54,241 bases of DNA, taken from Acidimicrobiia bacterium (GTDB taxonomy: Bacteria > Actinomycetota > Acidimicrobiia > Acidimicrobiales > AC-14). The position numbers and the translations under genes were made by a program. Below are positions 23,836 to 32,300 of this stretch, in pieces (positions within the stretch are counted from its first letter, which is position 1; each line of letters begins with the position of its first letter). A model generated the notes under the pieces. The model searched no databases and had not been told where the DNA came from. It saw only the letters and a program-made list of their open reading frames with translations. The stretch is from assembly GCA_023265045.1 (NCBI GenBank), contig JAHFUQ010000013.1, positions 1 through 54,241 of the forward strand, given 5' to 3'.

Positions 23836-24542
23836 CCGACAAGAAGTCGGCGCGGACGCGCTCGGCCATCATCGACGCCGCCCTGACGCTGTTCCGGGAG
23901 CGGGGCTACGACGCCACCACGATGCGCGCCATCGCGGCCGAGGCGGGCGTGTCGGTCGGCAACGCCTACTACTACTTCGACTCCAAAGAGCAGCTGATCC
24001 AGGGCTTCTACGACCGGGCCCAGGTCGAGCACGAGGCGGCGGCCCGCCCGGTGCTCGACGCTGAGCGGGACCTCGCCGCCCGCATGACGGGGGTCATCGA
24101 GGCGTGGCTCGAGACCATGGCGCCGTACCGGCCGTTCGCCGGCAAGTTCTTCAAGAACGCGGCCGAGCCCACGAGCCCCCTCAGCCCGTTCAGCCCCGAG
24201 TCGGGCCCGGCGCGCGCCACCGCCGTCGCCCTCTGGCGGGAGGTGCTCGACGGCTCCGACGCCAAGGTGCCCCGGCGCCTGCGCGGCGATCTGCCGGAGA
24301 TGCTGTGGCTGTACTTCATGGGCATCGTGCTGTTCTGGGTGCACGACCCGACCGAGGACGCGGCCGCCACCCGGCGGGTCGTCGCCCGCACCGCGCCGCT
24401 CGTCGTGCGCGCCATCGGCCTCGCCCGGCTTCCCGTGATGCGCACCATGCTCGCCGACATCGTGGCCCTCATGGAGGAGCTGAAGCTCGTGTTCGCGCCG
24501 CCACCGCCACCGCCACCGCCACCGCCACCGCCACCGCGGTGA
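23832..24542 (+). CDS. TetR-family transcriptional regulator with polyproline tail
   Basis: 236 residues from GTG 23832 (GTGA overlap). A TetR helix-turn-helix occupies residues about 8-55 (RSAIIDAALTLFRERGYDATTMRAIAAEAGVSVGNAYYYF minus ends). The rest is an all-helical ligand domain (WREVLDG..., MLWLYFMGIVLFWVHDPT). The last 15 residues are a run of Pro encoded by a CCACCG hexanucleotide repeat, unusual for this family. It probably represses its own operon through the TTGAAC-N2-GTTCAA palindromes at 22904-22967. Confidence 0.9.
   Translation: MTDKKSARTRSAIIDAALTLFRERGYDATTMRAIAAEAGVSVGNAYYYFDSKEQLIQGFYDRAQVEHEAAARPVLDAERDLAARMTGVIEAWLETMAPYRPFAGKFFKNAAEPTSPLSPFSPESGPARATAVALWREVLDGSDAKVPRRLRGDLPEMLWLYFMGIVLFWVHDPTEDAAATRRVVARTAPLVVRAIGLARLPVMRTMLADIVALMEELKLVFAPPPPPPPPPPPPPR
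24498..24536 (+). repeat. hexanucleotide CCACCG repeat at the TetR C-terminus
   Basis: About six and a half uninterrupted copies of CCGCCA/CCACCG encode the polyproline tail of the TetR protein. The repeat is in frame, so slippage changes tail length by two residues per unit without altering the frame. Confidence 0.85.
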
Positions 24543-24563
24543 TCGCTCCGGTACCGTCGCGGG

Positions 24564-25310
24564 GTGCCGGAGCCGGCGACCCTCGCGTGGTTCGATCGGC
24601 GCCTGCGCGGCGCCGAGGGGCTCGGCGACCCGCGGGTCATCGGCCACGCGCTCCTGGACAGTGGGATCGTGCGGTTCGCGTACGGGATGACTGAGGATGC
24701 GCAGCGCGACCTCGACCGCGCCGGCGACACCCTCGAAGGGGCGGGTGACGGCGTGGGCGCGGCCCTGGCGGCGAGCGCCGGGTCGCTCGTGGCGCGCCTC
24801 TCGGGCGACGTCCACGGCGCTGTGGCCCGGGCCCAGTTCGCCCGCGGCTGGGCCCCGCCGGGTTCGGTCGGCACGGTGGCCGCACAGCTGGCGATCGCGG
24901 AAGCCGCCCTTGACGCCGGCGACCGCGTTCCCGGTTTGTGGGGGTACATCGAAGCCACGAACGTGCTCGGGGAGGCGGCGCTTCCGGAGGAGACCCGGCG
25001 CCGCCTGGCGGCCTACGCCGACTGGCTCAACGAGGGGGACAACGCCGCGAGCCGACCCCCGACGCCGAGGCTGTCCGGCATCGCGGCGCCGCCCGCGACC
25101 GCCGGGAGGATCGCCGCTTCATTCCAGGGCCAGGTCGGCGTCGACGACCTGGCGGCGCGGACGGCGCCCGACGAGACCGACGAAACCACGGTGGGCCACG
25201 TCGCCTCCGGCCTGGCCGCGGGCGTGCTCGCACTACGGGCCGAACGGCTCCAGGCAGCGTCGCAATCGTTCGCCGACGCCCACCTGCTCGGCCGCACCGG
25301 GCCGCCGTAG
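24564..25310 (+). CDS. hypothetical helical-repeat protein
   Basis: 248 residues from GTG 24564, 21 bp after the TetR stop. It is Ala/Asp/Arg-rich and helical; segments such as DPRVIGHALLDSGIVRFAYG and GAALAASAGSLVARLSGDVHGAVA suggest degenerate TPR-like repeats over residues 1-155. A Pro/Thr linker (about 160-180) is followed by a second helical segment. No enzymatic motif is visible. It may be cotranscribed with the TetR operon. Confidence 0.75.
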   Translation: MPEPATLAWFDRRLRGAEGLGDPRVIGHALLDSGIVRFAYGMTEDAQRDLDRAGDTLEGAGDGVGAALAASAGSLVARLSGDVHGAVARAQFARGWAPPGSVGTVAAQLAIAEAALDAGDRVPGLWGYIEATNVLGEAALPEETRRRLAAYADWLNEGDNAASRPPTPRLSGIAAPPATAGRIAASFQGQVGVDDLAARTAPDETDETTVGHVASGLAAGVLALRAERLQAASQSFADAHLLGRTGPP

Positions 25311-25313
25311 CCC

Positions 25314-26309
25314 TTACGACGGTCCGGCGTCGTAGATCGTCAGCGAGCCGTCGGGCTGGAGGACGGCGAACCGGAGCTGGCCCGCGTCGAGGGCGTAGAC
25401 GGTTGAGTAGACCATGGTGCGCTCAGCGGATCCCGCCCGAGGCACGACTTCGACGCCGTCGATGCGGCCCACGACAATCGCCGACTCACTGGCGAACAAG
25501 GGCGAGCCTGATGGCACCGGACCGTCGTACTCGAAGCGGCCGGTGACCTGACCGTCGGCCAGCCGCCGCGTGTACAGGCCGCGGAAGCCGTAGAGGGCGC
25601 CGTCCTCGCTGTCGGGGTCGTCCTCCGCATCCTCCGGGTCGCGGAACACGACGATCCCGGCCGGTGGCGCCGGGCCGGCGGCGATGCGGTAGGCATAGTC
25701 CTCGATGGGGTCGCGCTGGGACGCGGCGCGCTCCACCGCTCCCGCGTTGGCGACGGCCGCCGCGAAGGAGAAGGCGAACAGGCTGTCGCGCGTCTCCGAG
25801 TGGAAGTACCCGATGGCGACCACCTCGTCCGCGCCTAACACCGGGACGAGACGGTCGAACACAAACGGGTTTGGCCGCGTCGCCGCGCCCTTGAACGCCA
25901 GCTCTCCGTCCGGGATGGACCGGGCCTCCAGCACGGCCCGCTCCGGAGAGACGAGGACGAACTCGGCGCCCTGCCAGCGAGAGAGGCAGGCGGCGCGCGA
26001 CGCCTTCGCGTCCGCGACGGTCAGCGAGAGCGCGGGTGCGAGGTCAGGGAGCGACATGATGTCGATCGCGCCGCTGTCCTCGTAGGTGATCAGGACGTGC
26101 TGCGCCGAGGGGGAGACGGCGAGGCCGGAAGGCACACCCGCCAGCGCGACGGATTCCGTCCGAACGGCCCCCTCGCCGTCCCACCCGACGACGCTGTGCA
26201 GGGTGTTCCCGTGGTCGGCGACAATGAGCGTCCCATTCCCCAACGCCATCCGCGCCGGCGCGCCCTGCAGCGATGGGAGCTCGACGCGCTCAGTCACGGC
26301 CCGGATCAT
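25314..26309 (-). CDS. hypothetical protein, beta-propeller-like
   Basis: 331 residues from ATG 26309. Repeated blocks of about 45 residues with patterns like GNGTLIVADHGNTLHSVVGWDG, PSGLAVSPSAQHVLITYEDSGAIDI and LRFAVLQPDGSLTIYDAG are typical of WD40/YVTN-type propellers. There is no signal peptide, so it is cytoplasmic or exported another way. It lies 27 bp downstream of the giant toxin-like gene on the same strand and could belong to that locus as an accessory or immunity-type protein; this is inference from position. Confidence 0.8.
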   Translation of the reverse strand: MIRAVTERVELPSLQGAPARMALGNGTLIVADHGNTLHSVVGWDGEGAVRTESVALAGVPSGLAVSPSAQHVLITYEDSGAIDIMSLPDLAPALSLTVADAKASRAACLSRWQGAEFVLVSPERAVLEARSIPDGELAFKGAATRPNPFVFDRLVPVLGADEVVAIGYFHSETRDSLFAFSFAAAVANAGAVERAASQRDPIEDYAYRIAAGPAPPAGIVVFRDPEDAEDDPDSEDGALYGFRGLYTRRLADGQVTGRFEYDGPVPSGSPLFASESAIVVGRIDGVEVVPRAGSAERTMVYSTVYALDAGQLRFAVLQPDGSLTIYDAGPS

Positions 26310-26336
26310 CGCGAGACGATCCTGCTCACGGGGCGC

Positions 26337-29300
26337 TCAGCATTTCAACTCCGTCGGTTTGACGGGCGTTGTCTTGGGCGCGCCTTCGAGCAGCTGCTGG
26401 AGCTCGGCGAACTGGCTCTCGGTCAATGGCGCAGACGGGTCGGCGGCGCCCTCGGGCCGGAGGCTGTGGTGCTGGAGGCCGGCCTCGGCGAGCGACCCCG
26501 TCCCGGGCGTTTCGGGCGCTGCAAGGCCGGCGGCCTTGAGCTGCTCGGGCGTCCAGAAGGAGTGCACGTCTTTGACCCCTCGTGCGTCAACCTTGACGCG
26601 TGTGGCCATGAGCGTCTCGACGTCGGCGCGGCTCTCCGTCCTCCAGACCGACAGCCCGTCGGTGTCGTCCGTGCGGAGGCGCCACTTCTTGTCGAGGATC
26701 CAGAAGAGGGGTTGCGCGTACAGGTCGTCGTCGGTAGGCCCGTTGTGGACGAGGACGGACGAACCGCCGATCCGGACGAAGTACGTCGAGACGGTCTCGA
26801 CTGAGAGGTTGAATGTGGCGAGGTCGGTCGGGAGGTGCTCGACGATGACGGAGGATACGAGGGCGGCGCGACCGGTGGCCGTCTCCAGGCGATGGCCGAG
26901 CTTGAGGTCGACAGCCGGTACCCACCCGTCGCCGACGACGCTGAACAGGTGCTGACGCGTGCAGCGCACGGTTGCGCCGTCCACGCCCACTTCGACAACC
27001 GCGCCGGTCGAGCCCCGATGGGTCGCGAGGACGGCGTACAGCCCGGCCGTGTGGGCCTGCGCGGGATGCTGGCCCATCACCTTCGACTCGCGGGCCAGCC
27101 GCTCGATCGGAACGGCGCCGTCGCCCACATCGACGAGCGTGCCGGCGAGGAAGCACGGCTTGTAGGCCTCCTGTGCCGCGGTGAGCGTCTTGGCCGGGGG
27201 AGGCGGGTTCAGGTCGTTCTCGTCCGGTAGGCCGGCCTCGTGCCCCTTGGCCTTGATCTCCGCCGGGCCGTTGACGCCGGACGCAACGGCCTGTTCCCAG
27301 AGCTTCTCGAGGACGGGGTCGGGCGACGACGGTTTGGGCTTGCCCATGAAGTCGGTGTTGAACTCGCGGAACTGCTCGATGGACTTGAACACCTTTGTCT
27401 CGTACGCGCCGTTTGGCCCGTAGGGGCCGGTGACCCGAAGCTCCTTGGTGTGCGGGTCGAAGCTGTAGGTGACGGTGAACTCGCCGCCCGCCACCGAGAT
27501 CTTCGCCTCGATGCCCTGGCCGAGAGAGTGGACGTCGTTGAGCACGAGGGCGACGTCCTTGCGGCTCGGGACGACGTCGCCCCTGGCCGCCTTGCTCCCG
27601 GCCGCCACGGGCTCGTAGAACGCCCCCGTCCCTTGCCCGGCGCGGCCGGGGTGGTTGTGGGCCAGCAGCACGAAGGGACCCTCGCCCTTCGGCGGCGCCG
27701 TCGCGTTGCTCGTTCCCTTGTTGACGATGATCTGCCCGCTGCCCTTGTCGTACCAGACGCCGTACTCGTTCTTCGGGTCGGCGCGGATCGCCTGCTGGAA
27801 GAGCTGGTTGGCCTCCGTCGGGCTGGACGTTTGGAACGCGTCGCCCTTCTCGCCCCCGACGAGCCCGTCGAGCTGTTCGTGGGGCGGCGCATCCGGATCG
27901 AAGGGCATCGCCTCGGACTCCTTGGTGGGTCCGGCGTGCGATGACGGGTCGTCGTCGATGTGGCCCTTGAAGTCGTCGTCGAACGGCTTGGGCTGCGGCT
28001 CCTCCTTGGGCACCACGGGCGGCGCCGTCTCGTCGACGCTGGCCTTGGTGTCGGCGCCCGTCGCCCCTTCCTCGCCGGGCCGTTTGAACCCCTGGCTCAT
28101 GTCCTCGCCGAGCTTGCCGCCGGGGGTGATCTCCGACGACGGCGGCGCGAACTCGATGTGGTCGGGGCCGGTGTGCCACTGCGTCGTGGCGGATCCGTCG
28201 GGGCCGAAGCGCACCAGCGGCTCCTTCCCGCCGGGACTGTGCTGGGCGATGATGTCCTTCTTCATCTTGGCGTCTTTGGGCTTGGTGGGCTCCCATTCCA
28301 AGTGGGCGCCGTGCTCGACGTTCATGCCCCAGAAGCGCATCTGGGTGATGTAGAAGTCGTACTCGGCCCTGGTCATGGGCCGGCCGTCGGCCCGCTGCAC
28401 GTTGAAGATGTCGTGGTCGCCGGTGAAGGGCTTGGCCTCGGCGCCCGTTCCCGCGTAGACGACGCCGTCTCGCACGCTGATGACGCCCTCCGCGAGCAGC
28501 GCCTGGACCTTCTTGTCGCGCTGCCACTCGTTCCATTCCTTCTGGCGCTGCTCGATGCGGTCGATGAGCTCGGCGCGCTCCTTGGGAGGCAGGTTGTGGA
28601 AGTCGTCGGGGAGCCGCATGTCGGCCGGGTTGACGACGCCGACCTTGCCCTTGTGCGCCTCGGAGATGCCGAGCTTCACGTCGAGGGCGTTGATCGTCTT
28701 GTTCTTCAGGACCTCGGGCTTCGGCAGTCCGAGCTTGTTGGCGAGCATCTCCAGCCCGCCGACATTGGTGGGCCGCACGTCGAGGACGACGCCGTAGGCC
28801 TCGCAGAACTTGCGCATCTTCGACGCCGCGTCTTCCGGGATTCCCATCCGCTGGGCGAGGTCGGCGTCGGATAGCGGGGTACCCGGCGCGTCCCCCGACT
28901 GGAGGGCGTCGAGCAGCTCCTTGACCTCGGGCGGCGGCTCCTCCGCGCCCGCGTCGAGCTTGTCCTTGGCCTCGCCCAGGCTCTCCTCCTTGAGGGCGCC
29001 GGGCTTCTCCTCCTCCTTCACGCCCGCCTTCTCGTCCTTGGCCGCGCCCGTCGCCTCGTCCTTGGCCCCGCCGCCGGGCTCGTCCTTGCCGATCGGAACC
29101 TCTTCGAGCGGGCTGGGCGGGACCTCGTCGCCGCCCAGGGCGGGGCCCTTGCCCTCCTCGGGGACGTGCCTGCCGTCGGGCAGCTTGCCTTCCTTGACCG
29201 TGTCGACGACCCCGTCGATGTCGGCCTCGGGCGGCACGTCGACCGGCGCGGGCTTGACTTCGCCCTTGGCCTCGGCGTGCTCCCCGTGGCCGCCGCCGGC

Positions 29301-32300
29301 GCCGGCGGCGGCCTCGCCTGGCTTCTTCTTCCCCAGCCCTCCCCACTTGAGCTCCACGCCCGCCGCCTTCAGCGCCGCTTCGCCACCCTCCATGGCGCCG
29401 CCCATGCCGACGCCCATCGCCGCGCCCATGTACATGCCGGTGCCGACCGCCTCCATGAAGGCCTGGAAGGGATCGTCGCCGTGCCACAGCCCTTCCTCGG
29501 CCATCGCCCCCGCCGCCGCCGCCGGGATCCCGCTGATGGCCCCCTGGATGCCCTCTCGAATGGCGAACTCGAGCGCCTTGCCGGTCAAGCCCTTCTTGGC
29601 CAGGGCCTCCATGAATTTCATGGCCTTGAGGGCGTTGGACAGTCCCGCGGTGAAGTACTGGGCGGTGGCGTCGACCATCCCCACACCGGCCTCGATGGCC
29701 GCGTCCTCGTAGCTGTAGGCCGCGCCTTTGAGGATGGCCTTGATGGCGATCGACGCGGCGGTCCCCGCGGCCGCCCCCGCGGCTGCGGCCCAGCCTGCCG
29801 CCAACAGGGGCGCGGCGCCGCCGCCGGTGATGATCGTGGCCGCCAGCCCGACCACCGCGGCGCCGACCTGGGCGGCCATGTCGGTGACGTCGTCCACCAC
29901 CGCCCGGTGCTGTTCGACGGCCTCCTCCTGCCCGACCTTGAGGATGTCGAAGGCGGCGTTGGCCTCCTCGAGCTGGCGCTCCTCCTCGGGCGTGAGCTTC
30001 TCGCCTGCCCGCTTGCGGGCGTCGAGGTCCTTGAAGGTCGCGAGCTGGGTCGCCATGGTGTCGGTCTGGGTGTCGACGTTGAGGCTGTCGCCGAAGATCG
30101 AACCGAAGAGGCCCGACTTCTCGTACTCGGCCCGCTCCCGGGCACGCTCGAGCGCTTCTTCGGGCGTCTCTGGCTCACCCTTGAGCAGCTGCTGGACGTC
30201 GAAGTCGTCCCGCCCGCCCAGGTCGCCGAGGATGTCGTCGCGGAAGTTGCCCGGGGGCTTGTCGTTCTTGTGGGCCTCGTTGTACGCCGCCTCGATCTTG
30301 TCGATGTCGCTCTTCTTCTTGCCCCTGAGCGTCTCTTTGATCCGGTCCTCGTCGGTGCCGGCGCCCGTCGTGGCGTAGTAGATCTCGTCCTCGGGCGACA
30401 TCGTGCCGGCGTTGTCGTACAGCTTGCGGACCTTCTCGTCGTTGCGGTCGCCGAAGAGCCCGCCGCTGCCGACCTCGGTCGACAGCATCCGCTCGAAGTC
30501 GCCGGTGGCGCCCGCGATGGGCATGCCGTTCTCGTCGTAGGCGTTGGTGTACTGCTTGTCGTCGTACGCCTTGGCCAGGTCGCCCATGTACTTGGACGCC
30601 TTCTTCTTGATCTCCTCGTCGGCGCCCTTCTTCTTCTCGTCGAGGGCGGCCTTGTCGGCCTTGTACTGGTCCTCGCTGAGGTTGCCCGCGCCGAGCTGCT
30701 CCTTCAGGTAGCGCTCGTTGGCCGCGTTGTCGAGCTTGACCTCCGTCTTGGCCCGCTCGTTCTGGTGGCGAAGCAGGTCCTCGATCTTCGTGTCGTCGGT
30801 GTAGGCCGACTCGTGCTCGACGCGGGCCTTGGCCGCGTCGATGTCGGTCTGGTTGCCCGCCGCCAGCGCCTCGCCCAGCGAGTGCTCGGCGCCGCCCAGC
30901 TCTTCGCCCATGGCCGCGGCGAGGGGGTCCTTGCCTTCGCCCGTCCAGTTCTTGCCGTATTTCTCGTTGAAGATCTGGCGGACCTGGGCGTTGCGCCGCT
31001 CCACCTCGGCCTGCACCTCGGCGGCGGACATGCCCTTGGCTCGCGCCTTGGCCTCGGTCTCCTCCCGGATGCGCTCGTACGCCTTGGTGATGGCGGCCTC
31101 GTCGGTCCCCGCCCCGGCCATGGCGTTTTCGAGCTCGGCCGCGGTCGCCGCGTCCTCGTCGCCGGCCAGCAGCGACGTGGCGACGTCGAGCTCGGCGCCC
31201 TCCATGTCGCCTTTGAGGTCTTCGACCAGGTCGACGCCGTACTTGTCCTTGTACGCCTTGATGATGGCGCGCCGTTCGGCGTCGGACTTGCCCCGCAACG
31301 CGTCGTTGATGGCCTTCTCGTTGGTGCCCCAGCCCGAGATGGCGTCGTGGATGGCGGCCGCGTCGGCCTCGTCGCCCTTCCCCTCGAGGAGGGCCTGGGC
31401 GCGCTTCCACTCGTCCGAATCCCCGAACAGGCCTTCGGTGTCGCTCTTGACGTCGGCCTGGATCGTGGTCTTGAACGTCTCCAGGTAGAACTTGTCGAGG
31501 GCCGCGCGCTCGACCTTGCTCTTGGCCTGGCCGAGGGCCGAGAACAGCTTCGCCTCGTCCGTCCCCGCCACGGCCACCGCGCCGCGCACCTGGTTGCCGA
31601 TGGCGCTGGCGTTGAACCCGGGGTTCCTGGCCTGGGCGAGCAGGTTGAGGTCCAGCCAGGGCCAGTCGGCGACGGCCCGGTCCTCCCACTTCGTGACCAG
31701 CTCGGGCACCCGGCGGCTGATGAGCCGGCCGACGGCCATCATCCCCACGAACCCGATGCCGTTCTGGCCGCCGCCCTTGATGTAGGCCATCACCAGCTCG
31801 CGCTGGGTCGCGTCGAGCCCCTTGAGCTTCTCCTCGATGGCGGCCTGGTTGCCCTGGTCGATGGCAGTCCGGACGTCGGTCAGGAGCTGCATGTCGGAGA
31901 CGATGGCGTCGCGGCTCTCGGCGTTGCGCTGCTGCTCCCACGCGCTGTTGTCGGCCTTCGCCTGGGAGCCCCAGTCCTTGAACATGTCCCAGAGCCGGTC
32001 CCACCAGCCCCGCTGCTTTCCCTGCGCGCCGGCCGCCCAGTCGCGGATCGACTCCTTGGCCTTATCGCCTTGCTCCCGCAACCGCGTGGTTGCCTGTTTC
32101 ACGAGCTCGTTTGCCCTGTCCTTGAGCTCGGCGGCCTTGTCGTCCACGGACTTGATCTGCTTGTCCGCCCAATCGGTCGCCTTGCGGCTCTCGACCATCG
32201 CCGTCGTGCGGCTGGCGTCGTCGCCCTTGTCGTAGTGGCGGCGGAGGGCGTCGCGCAGCTTCTGGCCCTCGGACTGGTAGTGCGACTTCTGGGCCTGGGC

